Positions 32,601-42,629 of a stretch of 64,000 nucleotides of DNA are shown here, piece by piece. The stretch's first letter is position 1. Each line of letters opens with the position of its first letter. Source of the DNA: Xanthostigma xanthostigma (lineage: Eukaryota; Arthropoda; Insecta; Raphidioptera; Raphidiidae); contig OY754464.1 of the NCBI GenBank assembly GCA_963575645.1, positions 32,937,501 through 33,001,500 on the forward strand, written 5' to 3'. The translations under genes were made by a program, and so were the position numbers. Under the pieces are notes generated by a model. It was not told the DNA's origin and searched no databases. It was given only the letters and a program-made list of their open reading frames with translations.

Positions 32601-34207
32601 AGAAATTCCGCTGCTATTTGGAAGGCACTCGGTTTACGGTGGTAACAGATCACCATTCCCTTCTTTGGCTCAACAACCTGAAAAATCCGGTAGGGCGGCT
32701 GGCTCGATGGGCGTTGCGTCTTCAACAATACGACTATGAATTGGTCCACCGCAAGGGAAAGATTCATGTAGTTCCCGACGCCCTATCCAGAGCGGTCGCC
32801 GCGATACAAATCAACCCGCAAGATATAGATGGGTGGTACCGAAATATGATAGAACGTATACGTCAAGATCCAGCTGACTACGCGCAGTGGAAATACGAAG
32901 GACATACACTATACAAACTTTGTCAGCCTAACGCTATGGACGGCGATAACGAACCTTGGCGTATAGTGGTTCCACGTCGCTTACGTCAACGGGTTCTGGT
33001 TGAGAATCACGATGCACCTGAAGCCGGTCACTTGGGCATTTTTAAAACACACAAACGCATTTGTGCTTCCTATTACTGGCCGAATATGAGGACTGACATT
33101 ATTCGCTATGTCCGAAATTGCAATATATGTCTCGCCCATAAGGTAGAGCAGCGTCGACCAGCTGGATTGTTAGGACGCCGAGTAGTTTCACGGCCTTGGC
33201 AATACGTTTGTGCTGATATAATGGGCCCATTTCCGCCTTCGAAGCGTCAAAATCGTTATCTCTTTGTAGTAGCTGATATGTTTACCAAATTTGTTTTATT
33301 GTTCCCGTTACGCTTAGCCACATCCAAAACGTTACTAAAGCACTTGGTAAATGATGTTTTCCTGATGTATGGCGTACCAGACTACTTGGTGTGTGACAAC
33401 GGTAAGCAATTTATCAGTGCGTCATTTCGAGATAAAGTTTCGTCCTATTCTTGTAAAATTTTATTTACTCCAAATTACCACCCACAAGCGAACCCAACCG
33501 AGAGGATAAATCGCGTCGTTAAGACGATGTTAACATCATACGTGAGAGACGATCAACAGTTGTGGGACGAACAGATTCCGAGCATTGGTTTTGCGATTCG
33601 ATCGGCCGTACATGAGGTCACGGGTTATAGTCCTGCGTTCCTCAACTTTGGGAGAGAAGTACATCTTACAGGACAGGCTAACGAGGCTGACGATGGAGAT
33701 ATAGAATTTGGTGGCCGGGAAGAAAGGACCCAACGATTGAACGAGTTGCCGCAGCTAATTGAGGAGGTGCGGCGGAAACTGGTACGAGCCTATGAACGCA
33801 ACCGTCGGTATTATAACTTGAGACGACGCCATGTGACGTTTCAAGAAGGAGACATCGTTTGGAAAAAATTCTTCCCTATGTCACAGGCGAGTAAACATTT
33901 TGCAGCTAAACTGGCGCCCCGATTTGTCAAATGTCGCATTCGCCGTAAGTTGTCGGATACCCGCTATGAAGTAGAAGACTTCGAAGGTAAAACCTTAGGC
34001 GTTTGGCATGTTTCAATGTTGAAACCGCACCCAGACGATGCTGATGAGGAAGCGACGACTGATAGTGAGGAAGAAATGGACAGAAATCAAGACACCGCTG
34101 CTGACCAAACTGCTAATGACAACGAGGTTGCCGGACCAAGTGGAATAGTGGGTCGACCGAGCGTTTATCAGGCACTGGACACTTCCACGGAAAGCGAAAC
34201 CGACTAG
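29630..34207 (+). CDS. gag-pol: Ty3/Gypsy gag-pol polyprotein, unit 1
   Basis: A single 1525-codon frame from the first ATG after the primer site. Order: gag N-terminal region (1-150), capsid-type gag domain (about 163-320), a corrupted nucleocapsid region beginning CWNCG (375-379), aspartic protease with DSG at 487-489, reverse transcriptase with the first catalytic Asp at 729 and YLDD at 792-795, RNase H (Asp941, Glu982, Asp1007), and integrase. The integrase has the zinc motif His1127, His1134, Cys1164, Cys1167 and the DDE triad Asp1196, Asp1256, Glu1291, followed by an acidic tail. All pol catalytic residues are intact. The oddity is residues 380 to about 416, which look out of frame: the knuckle Cys and His codons lie in the next frame after an apparent extra G at 30764-30767. 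There is no env. Confidence 0.95.
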   Translation: MAAYGLTREELMYELKLREHTNLDRMSVRQLRETLTPLLAGDINLDFPGVILDITSEIEICEAKITDLSLRVSQFEGSMQSALYDELDHRILHLLNRVRRLVLRVTPDKAEKLQDMLATVIALDEQLNRICTPATTSFSITPVSSPGIRIPEVDPAPTRSSGAVFKWGLKFSGDEPHQSVADMLERVEENRVARGVTKSDLFRAATDILEGSALCWFRAVRHTISSWDELASRLKEEFQPLGYEDELWNEILHRIQGSEERVNIYVSCMRNLFARLASPVPESRRLHIIRRNLSPYFLEHLGAAEINTVEELSRVCKIIEANRHQAARNASSRSTSEIPLEPAYAYHPPASSSSQPGNRRIVNNSAAVASEFLRCWNCGDFRSLVSPMRKGAQSFLLQMWEARRNSSYVSEMCAFGKRTKRRVKGRHLSRFSPKSVSRDGPGWTQWLERVRKFCCPVARAVLRSRNGDPRPYLSVSVFGVRVNGLLDSGSSNTLISDNFLSKLRTNRVVELHSSADRQISTAGGHSCDIIGVVKLPYEVENRVRIVNTLVVPSLAYDLIVGVDLIKACGLRMDISRMTFDFPAEASSPSVCSIVDKAELTDDEDAALNMLTQDYFGKLKDRIGLTHLVEHTIDVGDAPSIKQRYYPVSPVIQKFIHEELDRMLEQDIVEPSSSAWSSPIVVVKKSSGGYRFCIDFRRLNQVTKKDAYPLPYMSAILDRLRGARYLSSLDLQSAYWQVPLSPSSKEYTAFTVPGRGLFHFKRLPFGLHNSPATFQRLIDKVLGADLEPYVFVYLDDIIVATPDFESHLKILRTIFDRLTAAGLTLHPDKCCFARSELRYLGYIVDKLGLRVDPEKVDAVLSFPTPTRPKEVRRFVGLTSWYRRFIPNFSEKIAPLTRLTRKNCKWSWDDETESAFRTLQESLVSAPVLSCPDFNLPFILQTDASNVALGAVLSQKFPEGEKAIAYASRTLSSAEKNYSLTEKECAAVLWAVEKFRCYLEGTRFTVVTDHHSLLWLNNLKNPVGRLARWALRLQQYDYELVHRKGKIHVVPDALSRAVAAIQINPQDIDGWYRNMIERIRQDPADYAQWKYEGHTLYKLCQPNAMDGDNEPWRIVVPRRLRQRVLVENHDAPEAGHLGIFKTHKRICASYYWPNMRTDIIRYVRNCNICLAHKVEQRRPAGLLGRRVVSRPWQYVCADIMGPFPPSKRQNRYLFVVADMFTKFVLLFPLRLATSKTLLKHLVNDVFLMYGVPDYLVCDNGKQFISASFRDKVSSYSCKILFTPNYHPQANPTERINRVVKTMLTSYVRDDQQLWDEQIPSIGFAIRSAVHEVTGYSPAFLNFGREVHLTGQANEADDGDIEFGGREERTQRLNELPQLIEEVRRKLVRAYERNRRYYNLRRRHVTFQEGDIVWKKFFPMSQASKHFAAKLAPRFVKCRIRRKLSDTRYEVEDFEGKTLGVWHVSMLKPHPDDADEEATTDSEEEMDRNQDTAADQTANDNEVAGPSGIVGRPSVYQALDTSTESETD
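30764..30899 (+). other. Out-of-frame zinc-knuckle region and gag stop, unit 1
   Basis: After the GGGG run at 30764-30767, the +1 frame stays open to a TGA at 30897-30899. It places a His codon (30777) and a Cys codon (30792) so that, with Cys375 and Cys378, a CX2CX4HX4C knuckle pattern is legible. A second CX2C...C cluster follows, with Val at the His position (30840). In the annotated gag-pol frame none of this is kept. The simplest reading is a one-base insertion that joined gag to the pol frame. Confidence 0.8.
30875..30920 (+). promoter_or_regulatory. Candidate -1 ribosomal frameshift signal, unit 1
   Basis: The slippery heptamer GGGAAAC (30875-30881) is in the phase G GGA AAC relative to the knuckle frame. 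A 6-nt spacer follows, then a stem of 12 base pairs. Arms 30888-30899 and 30907-30920 enclose a 7-nt loop, with two single-base bulges on the 3' side. The gag stop TGA lies in the 5' arm. A -1 slip here enters exactly the protease/RT frame. The same heptamer class works in several retroviral gag-pro junctions. In the present sequence the signal is bypassed by the upstream frame change. Confidence 0.75.
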
Positions 34208-34257
34208 GTTTGAAAAAAAAAAAGAGTTCGTTCAAGTACTTCCTCTTTTTTTTTGTT

Positions 34258-34271
34258 GGAGGAAGAGGGGA
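34258..34271 (+). other. Polypurine tract, unit 1
   Basis: GGAGGAAGAGGGGA lies immediately before the central LTR, the expected plus-strand primer of reverse transcription. It is preceded by an A-run and a T-run. Confidence 0.9.
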
Positions 34272-35847
34272 TGTGACGAATTTTTAATACTAGAGCAAGT
34301 CCAACAAAAAGATGCTAGTGTAGGGCTGGCTGAAAATGTCGAATTAGAATCAGGTCCCACCGAGTTCTGTCGAGCGGTGAGGTTTTGTTGAAATAACGCA
34401 TTCGGGCGGAGGCTTTTATGGTGTGTGTAGTAAGTTTTTTTTTTGTTGGAGAAAAATGTTTATTTTGCGTTGTTCCTGTTGATCCTGTGGGTAGTGTGTG
34501 AGAGTTCTGTTGAGTGGTTGAGTTGATTTTCGCGTCCACTGGCCGTTTCCCTTGACATCATCGTCGTTCGCGTGGTGGCCAACGCCAGTCTGGAGCAGGT
34601 GCGGTCGACGACGAAGGAACCGTGGATCATCGAATCTGGTAGGATTGTTCTTTGCTAACGTTTTGTGTAATTCTAACGGCATTTCTGTTTTATTAGTGCA
34701 TTTTCACCTTCCGATAATTAATCGTGATTGAAATCGTGCAGTGTAACGTAATGAATTAATTCCCTTCTTATGACATAGAAGTTTGGTTCGTAATTATTTT
34801 TTTGATTATTTTTTTACTTGATTTGAGAACCGATTGGATACGCAACATTATAATTCATAATAAATTACGTGCAATTAATCACTATTTGCAACAGAATTGA
34901 TTTAAAAACTTTATCATTTAATATTGCCCATATTCATCAAGAATGAACGCATCTACTTGAAACGCGTTGTATTTTGTTTTGTGTCGATCGACTCACTGTT
35001 TATATTTTAAATGTTTGTTTACATTTTAATCAGTTATTTAGAATAACTTACAATAAATAATTAATTACTGAAAGTTCGACGCGGCATCCTACCGTTTCAG
35101 TTTCCCTTGTACTCTGAAGTTTATACATGGTAGTAGGAAAAATTGTATAAAGTCCTGCTGTACGTTGAAATTTTCCTATCGGAAAATTAGTTGTCATTCT
35201 TAACAACGTCACCATGTAGAAACTTTGAGTGCTGATTGTACTTAGTTAAACCGGTTTCTTGGTTCAGTAAATTATAATTTTTCGCTTGCCGGGGAATAAA
35301 TTCTCGCCGGCTGATTGTAGGTTGACGCGCCGTTCAAGTTATTGTATAAAATAAATGAAGAGATTGCAATCTTTTACTTGTCTATTTTGGCTTAGGAGTA
35401 GCCGTTTTACTGTTACATTTTTTTTTTAATTTGGAGAGATATTTGTGTGTCGGTTACGTCAGATTTCCGTAATAATTACAAGCATATTGTGTCACTGATC
35501 ATTTATTATTATATTATATAATTTCATTTAGTAATTAATGCGTGTTCTAATTGTTTGCCCGCCCGTCTCTGTGCTCTGTCTCTTTCAGGTCTGTTTGAAG
35601 TCGACGGCACCTGCTTCACAACTGTTCAGCGTGACTTCTGGCGCCCAATACTTCCAACCATTCTCGGGACCCTGACCCTTAATGTCCCTAATAATAAGCG
35701 CTGTCACAGAATTTTAAAATCGGCAGAAGCGCAGCAGTAGTCTACTATCTTAATTTTTTTTTGTTGTTAACGGTATCACTGTAAATCTTTAAATTACGGA
35801 CAGCCCACCCCTGCAACCGACCTTGAGCAGCCCAGGCTCGCGTCACA
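34272..35847 (+). repeat. LTR 2 (central, 1576 bp)
   Basis: Same length and ends as LTR 1. It serves as the 3' LTR of unit 1 and the 5' LTR of unit 2. It is flanked by the polypurine tract on one side and a primer binding site on the other, with no target duplication. Confidence 0.95.
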
Positions 35848-35852
35848 TAATT

Positions 35853-35871
35853 TGGCGCCCGAAACGTGGGG
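35853..35871 (+). other. Primer binding site, unit 2
   Basis: Identical to the site of unit 1, 5 nt after the central LTR. Confidence 0.8.
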
Positions 35872-35945
35872 CCTTCGTTTTGAATTTCGTTTATTTGTTG
35901 TGTTGTTGTTTATTGTTGCCTAGAAAATTTTTTTGCTAAGTTGAC

Positions 35946-38900
35946 ATGGCGGCTTATGGTTTAACACGCGAAGAATTAATGTACGAGTTAAAGTTAAGGG
36001 AGCATACTAATTTGGACAGGATGTCGGTGAGGCAGTTGCGTGAGACATTAACACCGCTCCTGGCCGGGGATATTAACCTGGATTTTCCAGGTGTGATTTT
36101 AGACATAACATCGGAAATAGAAATATGTGAGGCGAAAATTACTGACTTATCTTTACGAGTTTCACAGTTTGAAGGTTCGATGCAGTCAGCACTTTATGAT
36201 GAACTTGATCATCGCATCCTACATCTACTAAATCGCGTTCGTCGACTAGTGCTTCGAGTAACCCCCGATAAAGCGGAAAAGTTACAGGATATGCTGGCAA
36301 CTGTTATTGCTCTGGATGAGCAATTAAATCGAATCTGCACCCCGGCTACGACATCTTTCTCGATAACGCCTGTTTCCTCTCCAGGGATACGGATACCGGA
36401 AGTAGATCCTGCTCCTACTAGGTCGAGTGGAGCGGTATTTAAGTGGGGTTTAAAATTTTCAGGAGACGAACCACACCAAAGCGTCGCAGATATGCTGGAG
36501 CGTGTTGAAGAAAATAGAGTTGCTCGTGGTGTAACAAAATCTGATCTTTTTAGAGCGGCGACGGATATTTTGGAAGGGTCGGCACTGTGCTGGTTTCGCG
36601 CTGTCCGACATACGATTTCGTCATGGGATGAATTAGCCTCACGATTGAAAGAAGAATTTCAGCCACTAGGATATGAAGATGAGTTGTGGAACGAGATCCT
36701 ACATCGTATCCAAGGTTCCGAGGAACGTGTCAATATTTATGTTTCCTGCATGAGAAATCTGTTTGCCCGGTTGGCATCACCTGTACCCGAGTCGCGTCGT
36801 CTCCATATCATTCGGCGCAATTTGTCACCCTATTTTCTCGAGCATTTAGGGGCAGCTGAAATCAATACAGTTGAGGAGCTGAGCCGAGTTTGCAAAATAA
36901 TTGAAGCGAATCGGCACCAAGCAGCTCGCAATGCAAGTAGTCGTTCGACGTCAGAAATACCGCTAGAGCCAGCATATGCTTATCATCCGCCTGCATCAAG
37001 CTCTTCGCAACCGGGTAACCGCAGAATTGTAAATAACAGTGCAGCAGTAGCTTCTGAATTTCTGAGATGTTGGAATTGTGGGGATTTCAGGTCACTTGTT
37101 TCGCCGATGCGAAAAGGAGCGCAGTCGTTTTTGCTTCAGATGTGGGAGGCGAGGCGTAATAGTAGCTACGTGTCCGAGATGTGCGCCTTCGGGAAACGCA
37201 CAAAGCGGAGAGTGAAAGGCCGTCACCTCTCTCGCTTCTCGCCTAAATCGGTCTCACGTGATGGTCCAGGATGGACCCAATGGTTGGAACGCGTGCGAAA
37301 ATTTTGTTGTCCGGTGGCGCGCGCCGTCTTGAGGTCGCGAAATGGAGACCCAAGGCCGTACTTATCAGTATCTGTTTTTGGCGTTAGAGTCAATGGATTG
37401 TTGGATTCGGGGTCATCGAATACACTTATTAGTGATAATTTTCTCTCAAAGCTACGAACAAATCGCGTTGTGGAATTGCACTCTTCAGCTGATCGTCAGA
37501 TTTCTACCGCAGGAGGACATTCGTGTGATATTATTGGGGTAGTAAAGCTACCATATGAAGTAGAAAATCGGGTGCGAATTGTTAATACGTTAGTGGTGCC
37601 GAGTTTAGCATACGACTTAATTGTGGGCGTCGACCTAATTAAAGCGTGTGGTCTGCGGATGGATATTTCACGAATGACTTTTGATTTTCCGGCTGAAGCC
37701 TCATCGCCGAGTGTGTGTTCGATTGTCGATAAAGCTGAATTGACTGACGACGAGGACGCAGCGTTAAACATGTTAACGCAGGATTATTTTGGAAAATTAA
37801 AGGATCGTATCGGGCTCACTCATTTAGTAGAACACACAATTGATGTGGGAGACGCTCCATCAATTAAGCAGCGATACTACCCAGTATCGCCAGTAATCCA
37901 GAAATTTATCCATGAAGAATTAGATCGAATGTTGGAACAGGATATCGTGGAACCATCTAGTAGCGCTTGGTCTTCGCCGATTGTGGTAGTAAAGAAGTCC
38001 AGTGGAGGATATCGGTTTTGCATCGACTTTCGACGTTTAAACCAAGTGACGAAAAAGGACGCTTACCCTTTGCCGTACATGTCGGCCATACTAGATCGGC
38101 TTAGAGGCGCGAGATATTTATCATCTTTGGATCTGCAATCCGCTTATTGGCAGGTGCCATTATCTCCATCCAGTAAAGAATATACAGCATTCACCGTTCC
38201 TGGCCGAGGACTGTTTCATTTTAAACGTCTTCCATTTGGCCTGCATAATTCTCCGGCAACTTTCCAGAGATTAATCGACAAGGTCCTGGGAGCCGACCTA
38301 GAACCCTATGTATTTGTCTATCTGGACGATATCATTGTGGCAACTCCAGATTTTGAGAGTCACCTTAAAATTTTACGGACAATTTTCGATCGGCTAACGG
38401 CAGCGGGTCTTACGTTACACCCGGATAAGTGTTGTTTCGCCCGTAGTGAGCTTCGATACTTGGGATATATTGTTGATAAGCTTGGGCTTCGGGTGGATCC
38501 GGAAAAAGTTGATGCTGTGTTGTCATTTCCCACCCCAACGCGTCCCAAAGAAGTTCGTCGGTTCGTTGGTTTAACCTCCTGGTATAGACGCTTTATTCCT
38601 AATTTTTCGGAGAAAATAGCTCCTTTAACGCGTCTGACACGCAAAAATTGTAAATGGTCTTGGGACGATGAAACTGAGTCGGCTTTTCGTACGCTTCAAG
38701 AGTCCTTGGTATCTGCACCGGTTCTGTCGTGTCCTGACTTTAACCTACCGTTTATTCTTCAGACGGATGCGAGCAATGTGGCCCTTGGTGCGGTTTTGTC
38801 TCAAAAATTTCCGGAAGGTGAAAAGGCTATTGCCTACGCCAGCCGCACCCTGTCATCTGCGGAGAAAAACTATTCTTTAACCGAAAAGGAGTGTGCTGCA

Positions 38901-40523
38901 GTTTTGTGGGCGGTGGAGAAATTCCGCTGCTATTTGGAAGGCACTCGGTTTACGGTGGTAACAGATCACCATTCCCTTCTTTGGCTCAACAACCTGAAAA
39001 ATCCGGTAGGGCGGCTGGCTCGATGGGCGTTGCGTCTTCAACAATACGACTATGAATTGGTCCACCGCAAGGGAAAGATTCATGTAGTTCCCGACGCCCT
39101 ATCCAGAGCGGTCGCCGCGATACAAATCAACCCGCAAGATATAGATGGGTGGTACCGAAATATGATAGAACGTATACGTCAAGATCCAGCTGACTACGCG
39201 CAGTGGAAATACGAAGGACATACACTATACAAACTTTGTCAGCCTAACGCTATGGACGGCGATAACGAACCTTGGCGTATAGTGGTTCCACGTCGCTTAC
39301 GTCAACGGGTTCTGGTTGAGAATCACGATGCACCTGAAGCCGGTCACTTGGGCATTTTTAAAACACACAAACGCATTTGTGCTTCCTATTACTGGCCGAA
39401 TATGAGGACTGACATTATTCGCTATGTCCGAAATTGCAATATATGTCTCGCCCATAAGGTAGAGCAGCGTCGACCAGCTGGATTGTTAGGACGCCGAGTA
39501 GTTTCACGGCCTTGGCAATACGTTTGTGCTGATATAATGGGCCCATTTCCGCCTTCGAAGCGTCAAAATCGTTATCTCTTTGTAGTAGCTGATATGTTTA
39601 CCAAATTTGTTTTATTGTTCCCGTTACGCTTAGCCACATCCAAAACGTTACTAAAGCACTTGGTAAATGATGTTTTCCTGATGTATGGCGTACCAGACTA
39701 CTTGGTGTGTGACAACGGTAAGCAATTTATCAGTGCGTCATTTCGAGATAAAGTTTCGTCCTATTCTTGTAAAATTTTATTTACTCCAAATTACCACCCA
39801 CAAGCGAACCCAACCGAGAGGATAAATCGCGTCGTTAAGACGATGTTAACATCATACGTGAGAGACGATCAACAGTTGTGGGACGAACAGATTCCGAGCA
39901 TTGGTTTTGCGATTCGATCGGCCGTACATGAGGTCACGGGTTATAGTCCTGCGTTCCTCAACTTTGGGAGAGAAGTACATCTTACAGGACAGGCTAACGA
40001 GGCTGACGATGGAGATATAGAATTTGGTGGCCGGGAAGAAAGGACCCAACGATTGAACGAGTTGCCGCAGCTAATTGAGGAGGTGCGGCGGAAACTGGTA
40101 CGAGCCTATGAACGCAACCGTCGGTATTATAACTTGAGACGACGCCATGTGACGTTTCAAGAAGGAGACATCGTTTGGAAAAAATTCTTCCCTATGTCAC
40201 AGGCGAGTAAACATTTTGCAGCTAAACTGGCGCCCCGATTTGTCAAATGTCGCATTCGCCGTAAGTTGTCGGATACCCGCTATGAAGTAGAAGACTTCGA
40301 AGGTAAAACCTTAGGCGTTTGGCATGTTTCAATGTTGAAACCGCACCCAGACGATGCTGATGAGGAAGCGACGACTGATAGTGAGGAAGAAATGGACAGA
40401 AATCAAGACACCGCTGCTGACCAAACTGCTAATGACAACGAGGTTGCCGGACCAAGTGGAATAGTGGGTCGACCGAGCGTTTATCAGGCACTGGACACTT
40501 CCACGGAAAGCGAAACCGACTAG
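35946..40523 (+). CDS. gag-pol: Ty3/Gypsy gag-pol polyprotein, unit 2
   Basis: 1525 codons with the same protein as unit 1; the one coding difference I found is a silent change in the fourth codon (TAT instead of TAC). It contains the same GGGG run (about 37080-37083) and the same displaced knuckle region, so that defect predates the duplication or arose before the two units separated. All protease, RT, RNase H and integrase catalytic residues are retained. No env follows. Confidence 0.95.
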   Translation: MAAYGLTREELMYELKLREHTNLDRMSVRQLRETLTPLLAGDINLDFPGVILDITSEIEICEAKITDLSLRVSQFEGSMQSALYDELDHRILHLLNRVRRLVLRVTPDKAEKLQDMLATVIALDEQLNRICTPATTSFSITPVSSPGIRIPEVDPAPTRSSGAVFKWGLKFSGDEPHQSVADMLERVEENRVARGVTKSDLFRAATDILEGSALCWFRAVRHTISSWDELASRLKEEFQPLGYEDELWNEILHRIQGSEERVNIYVSCMRNLFARLASPVPESRRLHIIRRNLSPYFLEHLGAAEINTVEELSRVCKIIEANRHQAARNASSRSTSEIPLEPAYAYHPPASSSSQPGNRRIVNNSAAVASEFLRCWNCGDFRSLVSPMRKGAQSFLLQMWEARRNSSYVSEMCAFGKRTKRRVKGRHLSRFSPKSVSRDGPGWTQWLERVRKFCCPVARAVLRSRNGDPRPYLSVSVFGVRVNGLLDSGSSNTLISDNFLSKLRTNRVVELHSSADRQISTAGGHSCDIIGVVKLPYEVENRVRIVNTLVVPSLAYDLIVGVDLIKACGLRMDISRMTFDFPAEASSPSVCSIVDKAELTDDEDAALNMLTQDYFGKLKDRIGLTHLVEHTIDVGDAPSIKQRYYPVSPVIQKFIHEELDRMLEQDIVEPSSSAWSSPIVVVKKSSGGYRFCIDFRRLNQVTKKDAYPLPYMSAILDRLRGARYLSSLDLQSAYWQVPLSPSSKEYTAFTVPGRGLFHFKRLPFGLHNSPATFQRLIDKVLGADLEPYVFVYLDDIIVATPDFESHLKILRTIFDRLTAAGLTLHPDKCCFARSELRYLGYIVDKLGLRVDPEKVDAVLSFPTPTRPKEVRRFVGLTSWYRRFIPNFSEKIAPLTRLTRKNCKWSWDDETESAFRTLQESLVSAPVLSCPDFNLPFILQTDASNVALGAVLSQKFPEGEKAIAYASRTLSSAEKNYSLTEKECAAVLWAVEKFRCYLEGTRFTVVTDHHSLLWLNNLKNPVGRLARWALRLQQYDYELVHRKGKIHVVPDALSRAVAAIQINPQDIDGWYRNMIERIRQDPADYAQWKYEGHTLYKLCQPNAMDGDNEPWRIVVPRRLRQRVLVENHDAPEAGHLGIFKTHKRICASYYWPNMRTDIIRYVRNCNICLAHKVEQRRPAGLLGRRVVSRPWQYVCADIMGPFPPSKRQNRYLFVVADMFTKFVLLFPLRLATSKTLLKHLVNDVFLMYGVPDYLVCDNGKQFISASFRDKVSSYSCKILFTPNYHPQANPTERINRVVKTMLTSYVRDDQQLWDEQIPSIGFAIRSAVHEVTGYSPAFLNFGREVHLTGQANEADDGDIEFGGREERTQRLNELPQLIEEVRRKLVRAYERNRRYYNLRRRHVTFQEGDIVWKKFFPMSQASKHFAAKLAPRFVKCRIRRKLSDTRYEVEDFEGKTLGVWHVSMLKPHPDDADEEATTDSEEEMDRNQDTAADQTANDNEVAGPSGIVGRPSVYQALDTSTESETD
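37191..37236 (+). promoter_or_regulatory. Candidate -1 ribosomal frameshift signal, unit 2
   Basis: GGGAAAC at 37191-37197 with the same spacer, stem and enclosed TGA as in unit 1, exactly 6316 bp downstream. Confidence 0.75.
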
Positions 40524-40572
40524 GTTTGAAAAAAAAAAGAGTTCGTTCAAGTACTTCCTCTTTTTTTTTGTT

Positions 40573-40586
40573 GGATGAAGAGGGGA
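40573..40586 (+). other. Polypurine tract, unit 2, with one pyrimidine
   Basis: GGATGAAGAGGGGA precedes LTR 3; a T replaces the G found in unit 1, so the purine run is shortened to 10 bases. Confidence 0.85.
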
Positions 40587-42162
40587 TGTGACGAATTTTT
40601 AATACTAGAGCAAGTCCAACAAAAAGATGCTAGTGTAGGGCTGGCTGAAAATGTCGAATTAGAATCAGGTCCCACCGAGTTCTGTCGAGCGGTGAGGTTT
40701 TGTTGAAATAACGCATTCGGGCGGAGGCTTTTATGGTGTGTGTAGTAAGTTTTTTTTTTGTTGGAGAAAAATGTTTATTTTGCGTTGTTCCTGTTGATCC
40801 TGTGGGTAGTGTGTGAGAGTTCTGTTGAGTGGTTGAGTTGATTTTCGCGTCCACTGGCCGTTTCCCTTGACATCATCGTCGTTCGCGTGGTGGCCAACGC
40901 CAGTCTGGAGCAGGTGCGGTCGACGACGAAGGAACCGTGGATCATCGAATCTGGTAGGATTGTTCTTTGCTAACGTTTTGTGTAATTCTAACGGCATTTC
41001 TGTTTTATTAGTGCATTTTCACCTTCCGATAATTAATCGTGATTGAAATCGTGCAGTGTAACGTAATGAATTAATTCCCTTCTTATGACATAGAAGTTTG
41101 GTTCGTAATTATTTTTTTGATTATTTTTTTACTTGATTTGAGAACCGATTGGATACGCAACATTATAATTCATAATAAATTACGTGCAATTAATCACTAT
41201 TTGCAACAGAATTGATTTAAAAACTTTATCATTTAATATTGCCCATATTCATCAAGAATGAACGCATCTACTTGAAACGCGTTGTATTTTGTTTTGTGTC
41301 GATCGACTCACTGTTTATATTTTAAATGTTTGTTTACATTTTAATCAGTTATTTAGAATAACTTACAATAAATAATTAATTACTGAAAGTTCGACGCGGC
41401 ATCCTACCGTTTCAGTTTCCCTTGTACTCTGAAGTTTATACATGGTAGTAGGAAAAATTGTATAAAGTCCTGCTGTACGTTGAAATTTTCCTATCGGAAA
41501 ATTAGTTGTCATTCTTAACAACGTCACCATGTAGAAACTTTGAGTGCTGATTGTACTTAGTTAAACCGGTTTCTTGGTTCAGTAAATTATAATTTTTCGC
41601 TTGCCGGGGAATAAATTCTCGCCGGCTGATTGTAGGTTGACGCGCCGTTCAAGTTATTGTATAAAATAAATGAAGAGATTGCAATCTTTTACTTGTCTAT
41701 TTTGGCTTAGGAGTAGCCGTTTTACTGTTACATTTTTTTTTTAATTTGGAGAGATATTTGTGTGTCGGTTACGTCAGATTTCCGTAATAATTACAAGCAT
41801 ATTGTGTCACTGATCATTTATTATTATATTATATAATTTCATTTAGTAATTAATGCGTGTTCTAATTGTTTGCCCGCCCGTCTCTGTGCTCTGTCTCTTT
41901 CAGGTCTGTTTGAAGTCGACGGCACCTGCTTCACAACTGTTCAGCGTGACTTCTGGCGCCCAATACTTCCAACCATTCTCGGGACCCTGACCCTTAATGT
42001 CCCTAATAATAAGCGCTGTCACAGAATTTTAAAATCGGCAGAAGCGCAGCAGTAGTCTACTATCTTAATTTTTTTTTGTTGTTAACGGTATCACTGTAAA
42101 TCTTTAAATTACGGACAACCCACCCCTGCAACCGACCTTGAGCAGCCCAGGCTCGCGTCACA
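40587..42162 (+). repeat. LTR 3 (1576 bp)
   Basis: Same length and termini as the others; one substitution (A at 42118 for G) was noticed. It is followed by the target duplication GTAC. Confidence 0.95.
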
Positions 42163-42166
42163 GTAC

Positions 42167-42615
42167 CTACCAACCGACAACTGCTGTTTGTGATTTTCAA
42201 TTACATTTTTAGTAGTAATTATGAACTCGAATCGATCTAAAAATGGTTCTGTTTTATAGAACAAAATCTCCTCTTTTCAAAAAGCTATAATTTGAATGGA
42301 TTTCATGTGAAATTAACTTAGATATAACTTCTTGTATGAACGAAAGTCAGCTCTGATGCGCACAGCGATAATAGAGCACACACCGCTAGTTTAGCGGCAT
42401 GTGCAATATACGTTACAAAACAAAATTGATGTTCTCAGATTCTAAATAGAATCTTTTAATAAGCGATGTAAAGTTCTTGTGTTGAATTCGCGTCCAGGAA
42501 GGTTATGAATTATTATTTAGAATTTACTTTACTCTGAGAACATAGAAAAAGAATGAGTGCAGCCCAGAAGACATAAATAAAATGAGTAGCGGGACAAAGA
42601 TAAAATGCAATCATG
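42167..42615. other. Unassigned stretch
   Basis: About 450 bp of flanking DNA with no recognised feature. Confidence 0.35.
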
Positions 42616-42629
42616 ACAAACTAATTAAA

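Larger units (their letters stand above)
27956..42162 (+). mobile_element. Tandem Ty3/Gypsy LTR retrotransposon: LTR-int-LTR-int-LTR
   Basis: Two complete internal regions share a central LTR and are enclosed by outer LTRs. The outer flanks carry a 4-bp target duplication, GTAC at 27952-27955 and 42163-42166. No duplication surrounds the central LTR, so the array was one insertion later expanded, most simply by unequal exchange between LTRs. The units are almost identical. Differences I found are a silent C/T in codon 4 (29641/35957), 11 versus 10 A near the end of the internal region, G/T in the polypurine tract (34261/40576), and G/A in the third LTR (42118). The insertion is therefore young. 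There is no env-like frame between pol and the LTR. Confidence 0.95.

Noticed and set aside
34208..34257. Possible env or third ORF after pol
   Set aside because: Only about 64 bases separate the pol stop from the LTR, so there is no room for env.
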